The translations under genes and the position numbers were made by a program. A DNA stretch of 64,000 bases, from the NCBI RefSeq assembly GCF_000203795.2, contig NW_006281105.1:434001-498000 (forward strand). The letters run 5' to 3'. This DNA comes from Batrachochytrium dendrobatidis JAM81. Taxonomy: Eukaryota; Chytridiomycota; Chytridiomycetes; Rhizophydiales. The notes under the pieces are model-generated. The model searched no databases. It saw nothing but the letters and a program-made list of their open reading frames with translations, and was not told the origin of the DNA. Of this stretch, positions 22,950-35,698 are shown piece by piece (the first letter of the stretch is position 1; every line of letters starts with the position of its first letter).

Positions 22950-25900
22950 ATGCTTCAGCAAGTCTTGAACAGTACTGTATCAATACTACTGTCTGCTTCA
23001 ACTTATAAACAGAATTCAACCGACTATTCGTATCTATGCAAGGATGCTGAAGGATGGGTAATTCCAACTCTTGGCTCTTGTTAGATTCCACTCTTCAAAT
23101 CTGTTGGGATTCAACCTTGTCGATCTTGACTATGAATTCAATACTCATTCTTATGACTGTGTTAGGGTCCTTGGTCACTGACAAGAGTCTTTGATTTTAC
23201 TCCTTGCTATGAGAGCATGTAAGTAAACTTTCAATGCTTTCTGTATCGCTCATGTTCTCCATCATCGCGCTGATTCATTCTACTCTGCTTGAATGTCTTG
23301 CATTCGTAAAGCTTCATTGAAAGCATCCCAAAAGTATTGCTCATTGCATTCGGTGCTCCTCGTCTTTGGAAACTTGTATCTCGTCCTGCATTCGTTGCTC
23401 CTGTGGGCTTCGTTTATTCTGCTAAACTAGGTTCCTGCTTTATTCTGGCTGGTTTGGCTTTGATCAATTTTTTGGTCTTACAAGGTGATCGCACTCATCC
23501 CGCCGAGCCTTATCTTTCTGTCGCCATGGGTTCAAGCTGTATCATTTATTTACTCGCTGCTGCTTTGCACCATTACGAACACTTTTACTCTCGTCTTTCT
23601 TCTTCCGTTTTGCTCTTTTTTTGGCTGGGCTCGTTGATCACCAACTTGATTGCTCTTCGAACTTGCATTCTTTTGCAAATCTACTATCCTAGACCTGTTC
23701 ATTTTGGTTTCATTGCTTCATCCGTTGTCTTTTCTCTTTTTGTGTTTGTTTTCGAAAACCTTCCCAAACCTCAGAGTTACTATCTCAGTTTGGATGATGT
23801 CATTGTATGTATTCTAAATTATGCTTTTCTGTATTCTTTATTACTATTGTCTATTGCTTAATACTTGCATTCTAAACATACTTTGTGGATCTAATGCTTT
23901 AATTAGAATGCAAGTCCTGAAGCTACTGCCAATATCTTCTCGCGTTTGACATTTCAATGGATGGATCCTTTGATGCGTCTTGGATATACCAAAGACTTGG
24001 ATATGGACGATCTATGGTACACTTTTTTCTGTCATCTCATCAATTCATACTACTTCAACTTGCATTATACTAATTTCCTATTGCGACTCGGTTGATTCAG
24101 GAATCTCAAAAAAACTGACACTGGAAACTACAACTCCGAAGCATTCCAAAAGACATGGACCAAGCAGCTTACAAAAAGATCTCCGTCTTTGCTTCGTGCT
24201 GTAGCTAAAGCCTTTGGTCCAGTGTTTTTGTCTTCGGCTATTTTCAAAGGATGTCAGGACATTCTTGGGTTTGTACAGCCGCAGTTTCTTCACCAAATGG
24301 TAACTATCTTGATCATACCAATCGATTTGCATTTGAAAAACAGCTTGATGGTCATTATAACTGACCTTGCATCTACTCTGCTGATTCTAGATGGAATTTG
24401 CTAGTAGCTATTCTGTAGAAAGCACAACTCCTCCTATCCCAATGTATCGTGGGTTTATCATTGCATGTGAGTATTTATATAAAAATCAACTGTTTTTATT
24501 GATGCTCAACAGCAACTAAATATAGTCTCTGACTCTTGTATAAATAGTTTCTATGCTTGGCATTGCGCTTCTGCAAACTGTTTTGCTACATCAATACTTT
24601 CACGTTTGTCTTATCACCGGAATGCGCGTATGTTTTTGATTGAAAATCACATTGTCGTGATGGTGCTAAACCTTGGTCTTTATTAACATCATGCTTACTC
24701 TGATATTTAGATTCGTTCGTCCATTGTTACAGCCATCTATCGCAAGTCCTTGAGATTATCGAGTAAAGCACGCCAATCTTCTACTAATGGTGAAATTTCT
24801 AATCTGATGGCTGTTGATGCATCGCGACTTTCAGACTTGTGCACCTATTTGCATATGCTGTGGTCTGGTCCGTTCCAGATCTCAATGGCAGTTTATTTTC
24901 TGTACGACACACTTGGTCCGTCTATTTTTGGTGGTGTTGCTGTGATGGTGTTGATGATCCCCGTTAATGGATATCTGGCTACAAGATCGCGTGCACTTGG
25001 AAAGCGTCAAATGACAAACAAGGATTCTCGTACAAGATTAATGGACGAGCTTTTAAATGGGATCAAAGTAATCAAACTTTATGCCTGGGAAAATTCTTTT
25101 TTGAAAAAGATTTTTTCTATTCGTGAGGCAGAGCTCACCACTTTGAAACAAATTGGGTATCTTTCTGCTGTTCAATCATTCACCTGGTCATGCACGCCAT
25201 TTTTGGTTTCATTCACTAGTTTTGCTCTTTTCAGCTACCTTTCTGAAGAGCCATTGACTTCTACTAGAGTGTTTGTGTCGCTATCGCTTTTCAATCTGTT
25301 GCAGTTTCCTCTGAGTATTTTTCCAAGTGTTATAAGTGCAACAGTTGAAGCTTCTATTTCATTTTCACGGCTTTACACGTTTTTGATGAGCGAGGAACTT
25401 GACGAATCTGCTGTTAATTACGAGCTGGTACCTCCTTTCACTGACCAGTCTAATATTGAGCGCGTATCCATCTGCCAGGGCAGCTTTGCTTGGCTGGCTG
25501 AAAATGAGAATACGTTGAATGATATCTCCATATCTGTTCGTGAAAACACTCTTCTTGCTATTGTTGGCAATGTTGGGTCTGGAAAGTCGTCCATTATTTC
25601 TGCTATTTTGGGCGAAATGTACAAGACTAGTGGAATGGTGACTGTTCGTGGTTTGACTGCATATGTTCCTCAGACTGCTTGGATTATGAATGCTACATTT
25701 CGCGAGAATATTTTGTTTGGTCGACACTATGACGATAAACTGTACAATGATACAATTGATGCGTGTGGACTTCGACCTGATTTGAATATGCTTCCCGGTA
25801 AAGATGCAACTGAAATTGGTGAACGTGGCATTAACTTGTCGGGTGGCCAGAAACAGCGCATCTCTATTGCTCGCGCTGTGTATGCCGATGCTGACATTTA

Positions 25901-28166
25901 TCTTTTCGATGATCCCTTGTCTGCTGTGGATGCTCATGTCGGCCGACACATATTCGATCATGTAATTGGTAAACAGGGCATACTAAAGAACAAGGCAAGG
26001 GTGTTTGTTACTCACAGCGTTCATCTTTTGAGCGAGACGGACGAAATCATTCACATTGCACGTGGCTGTATTACAGCTGTTGGCACGTTCACTTCCTTGA
26101 TGTCACAGCCAGGTCCATTCTATGCTTTGATGAGGGATTATGGCAAGCGTAAGGAAAGTGATCCATCTTTGGAGCTTTTGGATACCGAACTGGCTGTTGA
26201 CACTGTAGTGGGTTCACTTGATAAAAAAGAAGACGAGGTTTTAAATGATGAAAAGGATGCGGATGCTCATGCTACTACTGTTAAGAATGACGATGATCGA
26301 GGCTCTAAATTGTATCCTGCATCCACTAATGGCTCTACCAAGACGATTTCTTCTGCTATTGGTACCAAGATTATTTCTACTGAAGACTCGGCAAAGGGCT
26401 CTGTCAATCTAAGCGTTTACTTGGCTTACGCCAAATCGTGCAACATGTATGCTGTAGCTGCCTTTCTTATGTTGGCCATTCTATCTCAGGGATTGTCTGT
26501 GTTTCAAAATGTGTACCTTTCCTGGTGGGCCAATGTGAACGATCGCGCCGAGTCTCTTATGATGATAATGCAAGATCGTGGAGACGTATTTGCTTGGCTC
26601 GTTGGATATGGTGCTATTGGACTTGTTTCAAGTATTTCTGTTGTTGGCCAAGTGATATTTGTATGGGTGTTTTGTGGTATTCGTGCTGCTCGTGTTCTTC
26701 ATGAGCAAATGCTGAACTGTATAGTGCGACTTCCACAATCATTTTTTGATACAACTCCACTTGGACGTATTTTGAATCGGTTTTCCAAAGATCAATACAC
26801 TGTTGATGAAGTGCTTCCTCGCACTTTTCAAGGGTACTTTCGAACCATGTTTGGTGTCATTAGTGTCCTTGCTGTGAATGCCATTGGCAGTCCGTTATTT
26901 ATCTTATTTGCGATCCCACTTGGCGCACTTTACCGCTACTTTCAGCGTTTCTACTTATCGACGTCTCGTGAACTTAAGCGACTCGAGTCTACATCTAGAT
27001 CCCCAGTCTATTCTCACTTTCAAGAAACTCTCAATGGTGTTTCATCGATTCGCGCTTACAAGCAGGAATTGAGATTTATTGACATGAATGAGGAGCGACT
27101 GGATTATAATCAGCGAGCCTTTTATCCCAGTGTGAGTTCAAACCGATGGCTAGCTGTTCGTCTTGAGTTTATTGGTGCATTGATTGTGTTTGGGTCGGCA
27201 CTGTTTGGTGTGATGGCAATTTATTTCCATACGTCAATTTCTGCCGGAACCATTGGGTTGATGTTGTCCTACTCGCTTGGTGTGACTCAATCTTTGAACT
27301 GGATGGTACGACAGTCATGTGAGATTGAAACGAATATTGTGTCGGTCGAGCGAATTAAAGAATATGTGGATTTAAAAAAGGAAGCACCTTATGAAATCGA
27401 AGCGACGACTCCACCTCCAGCATGGCCCCAGCATGGCAACATTGAGTTTAAAAACTATTCTACACGATACAGGGCGGAGCTGGGTCTAGTTTTGAAAAAC
27501 ATATCTTTTAATGTTCGCCCACATGAAAAGATTGGAATTGTGGGACGAACGGGTGCAGGAAAATCATCACTCACCCTGTCACTGTTTCGCCTTATTGAAG
27601 CCAGTGAGGGATCCATAATCATTGATGGGTTGGATATCAGTACCCTTGGATTAGCGTGTCTTCGATCAAGACTGACCATTATTCCACAAGATCCAGTATT
27701 GTTTGCAGAAAGTGTGCGATACAACCTTGATCCCTTTTCGACCCGAACGGACGCTGAGCTATGGACGAGTCTTGAATGTGCCAATCTAAAAGAGCACATT
27801 ACATCACTTGAAGGAGGTTTAGACTTTAAAATCCAGCAAGAGGGAGAAAACTTTAGTGTGGGTCAACGCCAACTTATCTGTCTTGCGCGTGCACTTCTTC
27901 GTAAAACCAGTGTCTTGATCCTCGACGAAGCTACCGCAGCCATCGATGTAGAAACGGATCATCTCATTCAAGACACCATCCGACGTGAGTTTAAAGAGTG
28001 TACGGTGTTGACCATTGCACATCGGATCAATACTGTCATGGACAGTGATCGGATTCTTGTGTTGGACAATGGCCACGTTGCAGAATTTGACTCTCCCAAA
28101 GTACTGCTAAAAAATACCAAGAGTATGTTTTATTCGTTGGCTCAAGAGGCAGGACAGACTAAATAG
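22950..28166 (+). CDS. ABCC/MRP-type full-length ABC transporter
   Basis: Eight exons: 22950-23057, 23166-23218, 23312-23804, 23907-24016, 24101-24299, 24391-24466, 24548-24627 and 24711-28166, 1524 aa. The N-terminus has the TMD0-like helices of long MRPs (about 70-230) after WSLTRVFDFTPCYES. The first membrane domain follows (HQYFHVCLITGMRIRSSIV). NBD1 has Walker A GNVGSGKSS, signature LSGGQKQR and Walker B DIYLFDDPLSAVDAH. A second membrane domain comes next. NBD2 has Walker A GRTGAGKSS, signature FSVGQRQL and Walker B VLILDEATAAIDVET. The Glu-less NBD1 Walker B (Asp where NBD2 has Glu) is the usual ABCC asymmetry. Such pumps move glutathione conjugates or drugs across the vacuolar or plasma membrane. 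The exact substrate is unknown. It ends 156 bp from the convergent PDI gene. Confidence 0.92.
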
Positions 28167-28322
28167 TTGAATAAATGCAATTTTTGAGTTTCAATAGCGG
28201 GTTGGATATATTTTTGACTGGATCAACTCCATATTGTTCACAACTCATATTGGGTACATAGTAGGGTTTGTAATAAAACTAATACTAGCCAGTGTTTTCA
28301 TTTGTTGATTTCAAGTTGCAAT

Positions 28323-30064
28323 CTAGAGTTCATCTCTTTCAACCTCAGGCTCCAGTTCCTCCAAATCCAATTCTTCGTGCAGCAAATCAGGATCCTGTTC
28401 TGCAGAATCGTCAATCTCTGGCACCTCAGATCCATGAACAGCATTTTCCTTGAGGAAAGCAGAAAGTGATGCGAGGCTACGATCACCCTGGTAAGTCATG
28501 AATTCACTGCTACCTGCCTTGAAAAGCAGAATAGTGGGGAAACCTTGAAGGTCAACCTTTGTGGAGGGGGGGATATCGTTGGTGGTGCCGTCCATTTTGG
28601 CAATAACAATCTTGTCAGAGGTGATGGTTTTGGCAAGTGTGTCCCATGTAGGAACAAGCTAGCAAGATAATTACAAATATAATGGTTAGATCTAAATCAG
28701 AATGGAGCACAAGATTGTTCGAGTATTTACCTTTTTGCAATGTCCACACCATGGAGCATAGAGCTCGAGAAGAACATCCTTTTTAGTGTCAAGGACAATC
28801 TTGTCAAAGCTGTCACCGACAACAGTAATAACAGGTTCGTCTTGAGTTTCAGGAACGGGCTCAGACTTGAGAGTCGAGGCAATAGAACCATCCAAGACAC
28901 CCTTAGCAAGAGCACGAACGGCTTCTTCTGTGATGGGTTTGGACTGATCAAGAGGCCACTTACGAAGACCATCCTGGAAACCGAATGCGGGCCATTCTTC
29001 CTTGAGAGCCAAGTTGGGAGCATGTGCACCAAACTTTGCAGAATCGAGGTAAACAAACGAGATCTTGCCAACGAATTCCTTTGCAACGGGTTCAATCACT
29101 TTACCAACTTGCTCACGCTGTTCAGCAGATCCGTAGAAGAAGAAACCGATAGGAAGACCACGCTTGACATAGAACTCGTAGTTGTCGGGACCGACTTCGT
29201 CCATGATGGGCATGGAAGTTTTGCTAATGAAATCCTTGATGTTTTCAGAAGTAAGATCTTCAGAGAGAACAGCAAGACCCTCGTCAAACTTTTTGAACAA
29301 GGCAATGGAAGGAGTAGTGTGTTTGTGGCCCTTGAAGGTCTTGGAACCGTCAGCAGCACCAAACAAGAAGGAATCACGCTGGACGTTGGCAATTTCGGTG
29401 AAGATCTTGCGCTCAGCAGCCGACTTTTCATCAAAGAAGCCGACAATGACAACCTTTTCAGAGATGATGAAGTTTTCAAACGACTCGGGGCTAACATCAG
29501 ATACGGCAGGAAGAAGTTGTTTCTTAATGGTGGTAACAATAGATTTTGCGGTACGCTCACCCTTGTAATCGTCAGCAACACCAGATCGGAAAAGTTTGAG
29601 AGTGGGGAAACCTTGGATGGACAGCTTGTCACAGATGACGTTTTCAGTAGTACAGTCAACAGAAGCAATAGAAATAGGAGGATCGAGCTCTTTGAGCTCG
29701 GCAGCAGCACTGGCATACTCGGGTGCAAGTGCTGTGAATAGGAATTAGAAACACTTGAAGACATGTATAAACGACAGATCGACATGTTGATCAATTCCGA
29801 CTTACATTTGCAATGTGGACACCAGGGAGCGAAATACTCGACCAGAGTCAAGGGGTGCTCAGCAATGAATGCATCGTGAGTGTCTGGATAGCCAGCAAAC
29901 TGTTGGTTAACATCAGTTCAGAACAAGAATCAAAACCATAAAAACGTACCAGAAGTCAAGACAACAACATCACTGGGTGGAATGACATCGTCCTGTTCAG
30001 GGTCTCCTGCAGAGACTAAACTCAATGCAGCAAGTCCAGCAATAACAAACTGAAAGATCTTCAT
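28323..30064 (-). CDS. PDI1: Protein disulfide isomerase
   Basis: Four exons: 30064-29950, 29883-29806, 29731-28731 and 28658-28323, 509 aa. A signal peptide is clear (MKIFQFVIAGLAALSLVSA). The first thioredoxin domain has active site APWCPHCK, an uncommon CPHC instead of CGHC. The middle b and b' domains lack cysteine pairs. The second catalytic domain has LYAPWCGHCKK. The tail is strongly acidic and ends RDEL, an ER-retention signal related to HDEL/KDEL. PDI forms and shuffles disulfides in the ER. The CPHC active site would be expected to shift redox potential relative to CGHC. It is divergent from TMEM231, with repeats in the 800 bp between them. Confidence 0.93.
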
Positions 30065-30867
30065 GTTGAAGTTACTGGAAAACGACTTGAAAACCTTCGT
30101 TTTAAGCAAACGAATCGGCACAAAAGGCACTCCCTCGTTTGTACTTAAATTCCCTCGAAACTCCCTCGTATGGCTCGTGTGCTGCACTCGAGGTGTCCAC
30201 TTCTGATTGGCTGTTTCAAGCTCGCTTGTTTCATCTTGCCATATTCACGCAAGACGAAACACTTGTATTGATTCATGTTGCTTTGAAATAAAAACAGTTG
30301 TTCGTTACGCCTTCCTAATAGTAATAAATTGCTTCTTCAATGAACACTCTTGGTTTGGAACGCATCCTTCATGATACTGTAGTTTTGATCTGTGATCATC
30401 TTTAAACCTCGGCACATTTGGCATCACTGTACATTGTACGATCTCCAAGTTTAAACCCAGATTCATCCATTGCAATTTAAATCCAAATTTAAATTTAAAT
30501 CTAAAATTTGGCTGTTTCAAGAAACCCTTGCACACTTTAAAATCACATAGTTTGTGCTCTAGTTTAAAAGACGGCATTGTACGTTTCAGAAAACAATGTT
30601 ACTTCCATGTCGATCACCAGGAAAAGCCCAACTAAAAGCTTAGACATAATATTGTCCAGTAAACTGTCATTCCATGAAATTGACTGTTTATGATACATTA
30701 ACACTGTTATGAATATCATATTTTACGTGAATGCGGCTTTATACAGAATTAAATTGATTCTGTAGTCGTGATGGACTCGTCTTACATTGACTTGGTTTCT
30801 CGACTGTCTGGATTTTATCAAATTTCTAGATTTCGTTCCTGTTTCATATATAAACTATCTACACTGA
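30065..30867. other. Divergent intergenic region with a repeat copy
   Basis: About 800 bp between the PDI and TMEM231 starts. The part next to PDI (30065-30340) should hold the PDI promoter; two copies of CTCCCTCG lie at about 30128-30170. The rest is the repeat described at 30340-30737, followed by ~130 bp leading to the TMEM231 ATG. Confidence 0.45.
30340..30737 (+). repeat. Dispersed MITE-like repeat, right terminus present
   Basis: Block order is the same as at 1590-2053: CTGTAGTTTTGATCTG, CATTGTACGATCTCCAAGT, then CCAGATTCATCCATTGCAAT. An AT-rich AAATTTAAATTTAAA patch follows (about 30476-30500), then GTCCAGTAAACTGTCATTCC and GAAATTGACTGTTTATGATA. It ends with ATATTTTACGTGAATGCGGC at 30718-30737. 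The left terminus is not recognisable. The terminal motif points at TMEM231. Confidence 0.55.
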
Positions 30868-32080
30868 ATGCTTACTACAATATTCTCCCTGCCAGCTTCT
30901 AGACAAAGTTACGCTACGCCATGTTTCTCTTGCGCTATGCTATTATGGCTATCCCTTATATCTACTCTCTTAATTCTTCCGTTTATCTTAGCCTACTTGG
31001 GTGGGTCTTTCTGGCTTAAAGAATCATTCTATTGGGAACAACCTCAAGTAGTTTACGCTCAACAATTGCTACTGCTCGTTCAGGGAATATCTGCATCTAC
31101 TGCTGCTCCTATAACTGTCATGTACTCAACCAACGCGCTGTTTAATCAATTCATGGATCCCTTTGTGAGAATGGCTGCTATCAAGGTACAATGTGGTCTG
31201 GATATAATTCTGTCATGTTTATATCAGATCTGACTCATTTTATTCAATATTTGATTGTCTTAGTCATGGATGGTGGATTTCGATGCAGACGGTGTTAATG
31301 ACCAAATATTATTCAATATCTCGGTTCCAGTGGGTGCTGATGAGCAGGTTAATCATGTCCGACTTGCTATAGGTCTCCAATATCAATTATCGGTTCGTAT
31401 ATGCATCTCATTTTAGTCATTGATTCGCTGGCTTATCTTGTTTTTAAACTTGAATAGAGTCAGATCCGCTTCTATACTCAATCCATGTTCTTCATTGATA
31501 CCGCTTCTCCACTCACTGGAAACAGTTTGTACGTTGATGGAGACCTCCAGCTTATTCAACGTTGGCCTATGCAAGACAAAGTTGACTACATGTTCACAAA
31601 CCCCGCCATCAACTTTACTCAAGCTGTCGGAAACGATTACGCCGCGTTGACTTGGCCACGTATCGTGTCCGACTATCTAGATAAAGATGGTAGCTTCAAC
31701 TCAATTTCAATCCAATGCTGTACTAAGCCTAGACATCATATAACACTCTTGTCAATGTATATTGTATTTTTATAGTACGGACTACGCTCGTGTCACCTAT
31801 GCCGATTTGGTCAACACCGAGAGGCTCTAACGATCCCTTTACCATCACCATCAAAGTTCGTATCCCCAAAGACAGAATCGTCTATCGTCCTGCTCTCCTT
31901 CAAGTCCTTAAAAACGGTTGGATACAATATATTGCGTGTTGGGTCATTGTTGCTGCTGTATTGATTCCTCTGTACAAATATGTGCTGCAACACCAGATCG
32001 TTGCTACATATGTATCCATTCAAACAAGCGTGGATCGAGATGCAAAACACCCTGCTGGATTCAAACGACCTTTGTTTTGA
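30868..32080 (+). CDS. TMEM231: TMEM231, ciliary transition-zone membrane protein
   Basis: Four exons: 30868-31185, 31264-31392, 31458-31689 and 31776-32080, 327 aa (human 316). A first membrane helix (AMLLWLSLISTLLILPFILAY) is followed by SFWLKESFYWEQPQV, the family's FWLK..Y.EQP motif. The long lumenal part has DFDADGVNDQILFNISVPV, SLYVDGDLQL and RTTLVSPMPIWSTPRG, each aligning by eye with animal TMEM231. A second helix (IQYIACWVIVAAVLIPLYKYV) ends in a short cytosolic tail. TMEM231 is part of the B9/tectonic (MKS) complex that gates the base of cilia, which implies a flagellated life stage. It is divergent from PDI and convergent with CBS (173 bp). Confidence 0.9.
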
Positions 32081-32253
32081 CTTGGTCGGTTTAGACTGCG
32101 TGACAGATAAATTATATATTCAGCATTTATACATCTAGTCGATAAACTACCTCATAAAATGAACTAAAACCTCGCAAAAATAAAAGATGGTACAAACAAC
32201 TCGACATTTATTAGCATGGTAAAAAAGGCGATTCGTGTGTGTAGTCATCGAGC

Positions 32254-34663
32254 TTAAATGACGCTCGACTTTTTGACAAGAAAAGCAAGAAGATCAACCT
32301 TGGTCACCACAGACGAAACGTGAAGCTCACCATCCGAGTCACGGAAAGTAACAACAGCCGACGAGTTGGACTCGAAAAACTTGGACAGACTCTCCAAACG
32401 TGTATCTATAGTGACCTCGGTAAACTTTTTTGCAGTACGGAACTCATACATACTGCTTTCAACTGGATCCGTCACCTTTGTTCGGCCACTGGCAATTTTG
32501 GCCAGCAGTCCACCAAGTGTGACCAGTCCAACCAAATGGAGAGAATCCGAAGCACTGGTAACAGGTAACTGATCAAATCCGTTATCCTGCAGCAACTTAA
32601 TGGCTTTCAAAACGGGTGTTTTTTGAGGAACAGTGATGGCAGATGAGAGGTTCAGATCCTTGATGGTAGCACCACACCATTGACTCTTTTTTATATCCTC
32701 CTCCTTTTGGGTTTTTTCATCAATGTAACCCATTTTTTTCATCCAGTCATCATTAAGGAATTTCGTCATGTAGTTACGAACAGAGTCGGCAAAGAGAACC
32801 AAGCAACGTTGACCCTTTTTCAGTGACTTGGCAGCTTGAATAGCACCAGCCATGGCAGCTCCACACGAGCCACCGCAAAGAAGACCTTCGGATTTGATCA
32901 GACGACGTGCCATTAAAAAGGACTCCTTGTCATTGGTCTTGATCCATGAATCAACATATTGGCGATCAAGAACTTGAGGAACAAAATCGTAGCCAATACC
33001 CTCAACCTGATAGCTATGCACACCTTCATGGTTCAGAGATTCGGGAAGAGCCAAAATAGAGCCATATGGATCTACACCAACAATCTGCATTTTACAAAAT
33101 TCAAAACAAGTGTTATTATTCTAGTACAGCAAATCAAGCGTATACTTTAAAATCAACGCCTTGTTTATGCATACCTGAACATTGGGAATAAGCTCCTTGA
33201 GACGCTTTCCAATACCAGCAATAGTACCGCCAGTACCAACAGTAGCAACAAGCATGTCAAGCTTTCCTCCACATTGTTGATAGATTTCCTCCGCAGTTCC
33301 TATAGTTTAAAACTTTGATTAGCATAATTTAGATTTTAAACAAGTGCGAGTTCAGATAAAAGGCCAAACCAATATGATCAATCAATCTAAAATATACCGT
33401 AGTAATGGGCCAGAGGGTTATTCATGTTGGAGTACTGATCAGGAATCCAAGAGTTGGGAATCTCATGGTTCAAACGCTTAGCAACACCTAGAAATTAAAA
33501 ATTGCTTAATAAAAAGCTGGGTCGATAGCATTTAAACACGGCAAATGACTAGACATCAATGCGCTTCTTACCAATATGAGAGTCAGGAGAATCCCAAGCA
33601 GCCTCTGTAGGTGTACGAATGATTTCTGCCCCCAAAGCTTTGAGAACATCTACCTTTTCTTGACTCATTTTTTCTGGCAAGGTAATAACTGCACGATAGC
33701 CTTTGACAGCAGCAGCCAATGCCAAACCAATACCAGTGTTTCCAGAAGTAGGCTATCCAAAAATAAAGTATCCAATCAATAAGCATTTTGAATAAAGTAG
33801 TCGCCGTCGTATTCACGTAAAATGAACCACCAATAATCAAAATATATAATAGACATCCAGTCTCATGAAATGATTGTTGTCATGTTTGAAACATGAATTG
33901 AAAGTACCCAATCAAGCAGTCAAATTCTGGTAGAAAAAATAAATATTTAACCATTGCTTATTTCAAAGCAGTCATTGTAGGATGAATACAAGTGCTCCAT
34001 TTTACGTGAATACGACCGTAATAAAAATAGATCATCCGAATTCTACAATGTATAGAGCAATCAAAAGCATCATCATACCTCGATAATGGTCGCTCCAGGA
34101 GTAAGCTTTCCATCAATCTCTCCATACTCGACCATGCGGCAGCCAATTCTGTCCTTTACGGATCCACCGGCATTAAAAAACTCGCACTTGGCCACTAATA
34201 GTCACAATCAATTCATATTAGCAATTGGAGCAATCCAAACCATAATGAGGATTAAATAATATAGCCGGTTTTCTACTTGCACGACATCAATGTTGGATAC
34301 AAGAGAGTTTAATGAACATCAAAAAATAAAGAGTGGATAAGCCTCGATGGAATGAGAATGTGCACCATTCATTAGTAGTTGTGAATGGTGAACCAAAAAA
34401 GTAGCATGAAAGTGGATTGGTAGCCACAACAGAGTAATAACAAGCGGTGTAGCACTCAAACTGTTGCTAGTATGTATTTCAAGAGTAAACTCACCCAACT
34501 CGCACTCCAATCCTTCCTCTACACCAATACGATTGATTCGAACAACTGGAGTTCCACCAATATGCTCTAGAATGTTGTTCAGAATATGACCTCGATCCCA
34601 TGCATATGGAGGACTGGTAGATTGTTTGTTTTGATGGGTAGTAGATGCAGGTACAGTTGACAT
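32254..34663 (-). CDS. CYS4: Cystathionine beta-synthase
   Basis: Six exons: 34663-34495, 34194-34079, 33752-33572, 33487-33398, 33299-33175 and 33084-32254, 503 aa (yeast Cys4 has 507). PLP-binding lysine is in [21 protein letters not shown] is the substrate-binding loop. [12 protein letters not shown] is the phosphate loop, and [11 protein letters not shown] closes the catalytic core. Two C-terminal CBS (Bateman) domains follow, starting near [21 protein letters not shown]. The N-terminal heme-binding extension of animal enzymes is absent, as in yeast. The enzyme condenses serine and homocysteine to cystathionine. Intron 2 (34078-33753) contains a MITE-like element with intact inverted ends. 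Confidence 0.95.
33801..34022. mobile_element. MITE-like element inside a CBS intron
   Basis: 222 bp element lying wholly within CBS intron 2. The left end reads GTCGTATTCACGTAAAATGA and the right end is its inverse, CCATTTTACGTGAATACGAC, one of the best-matched inverted pairs in the window. The interior has ACATCCAGTCTCATGAAATG and AAGCAGTCAAATTCTGGTAG, blocks shared with copies at 41117 and 58361. It is shorter than copy 58361-58762, which fits an internal deletion. No coding capacity. Confidence 0.7.
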
Positions 34664-35304
34664 TGCTCAAGATTGAAATATCGCAAAGAAAGAAATCAAA
34701 TATCAAATCAATCAAAACATTCAACGACCCGCAACTAGCTGGCTCAATGCCACGTAATCTAACTCACAACCAGACAATCTAGTCATGTAATCTAACCATG
34801 CACGACATGAATTGACTCGCTCCTGCCGTGCATTCCACTCAAAGCACAATTATAGTTTAAAAACTGAATGCTAACACAAGTTTATCAAAATCATGCGAAG
34901 CAGCCCATTCTTGATCGACTTGCAACACTATTCACGTAAAATGAAGCATTTGTAGATTGTAATGATTGTCTATTTTACTTGAAAGTAAGCAATAAAGTAT
35001 TTGCTGTGCTTTCCATTAGATTGGTTATTAACTCGGTGTCTGGCATCGCACATTGTACAGACTATTTATTAAATTATCAGCGGGTTTATGGATAGTGTAT
35101 AACTTGACATTGCTGTTTAAACGATTGGAAAATCATGTTCAATCAATGAATACAACTTTGTCCACAAACCAAAACACAATACTGTCATCTAACCATCATT
35201 TCATGAAATGATGGTTAATATAGTTTGATCCCCTTGGTGCTATATTTTACGTGAATATAGTTGTAAAATGCCGATTTTAATTTCTTGTCAAGCTGTTGGT
35301 AATC
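34664..35304. other. Divergent intergenic region with a repeat copy
   Basis: 640 bp between the CBS start and the start of a small membrane protein. About half of it is the MITE-like element at 34924-35266. The ~260 bp next to CBS shows no identifiable site. Confidence 0.45.
34924..35266. mobile_element. MITE-like element with terminal inverted repeats
   Basis: 343 bp. Left end ACTATTCACGTAAAATGAAG (34927 on), right end TATTTTACGTGAATATAGTT (35243 on). Interior: GTGTCTGGCATCGCACA, TGTTTAAACGATTGG and CATGTTCAATCAATGAAT. These match the copy at 42300-42560. The hairpin CCATCATTTCATGAAATGATGG lies near its right end. The right terminus is 39 bp upstream of the next gene's ATG. Confidence 0.65.
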
Positions 35305-35564
35305 ATGTCTAGTTTATCTGCTATACCACCAAAGCTCCTTACCAACACTATCGAAGTGGTGAGTTGTGTTTTTTTGAATATGGACTTGTCATTCCATCAT
35401 TACTTGCATTACTGATTCTTGTTGCATGCTGGAATATGCATTTACAGATTTTAGGCTGGATTATATTTCCTTTCTTGAACGGAGCAACAATGGGTGCACT
35501 AGGAGTTCTCTATAGGTTTGGTTTCAATAGACAACCGGCTACTCCTGCAAAAGTATTCAAATAG
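35305..35564 (+). CDS. 56-residue single-pass membrane protein
   Basis: Two exons, 35305-35358 and 35448-35564, joined in phase 0 at GTGAGT..TTACAG. N-terminus MSSLSAIPPKLLTNTIEV is followed by a membrane segment ILGWIIFPFLNGATMGALGV with a glycine-spaced GATMGALG face, then YRFGFNRQPATPAKVFK, a basic tail. The shape (short N-terminus, glycine-rich helix, positive C-terminus) resembles small organelle membrane subunits, but I do not recognise the family. A repeat terminus ends 39 bp before the ATG. Convergent with the BTB gene, 134 bp apart. Confidence 0.6.
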
Positions 35565-35698
35565 CAGCATTTGGCTCCATTCATTCAATCCATTCGGCAT
35601 ATCTTTGTAACGTTATATAAATAGCCAACGTTATACATGTACTATTACCTATCTGTTTATTGTGTAGTAGTGATGGTTTTCAGCCAACAATCTGTATT

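Noticed and set aside
25365..25961. A 198-codon minus frame opposite the ABC transporter
   Set aside because: It is antisense to NBD1 of the transporter and has no recognisable motifs.
28740..29741. A 333-codon + strand frame opposite the PDI gene
   Set aside because: It is antisense to a confident PDI exon and shares its codon-driven openness; no independent similarity.
30475..30510. AT-rich AAATTTAAATTTAAA patch considered as a replication origin or promoter core
   Set aside because: It is part of a repeat copy and nothing else supports origin function.
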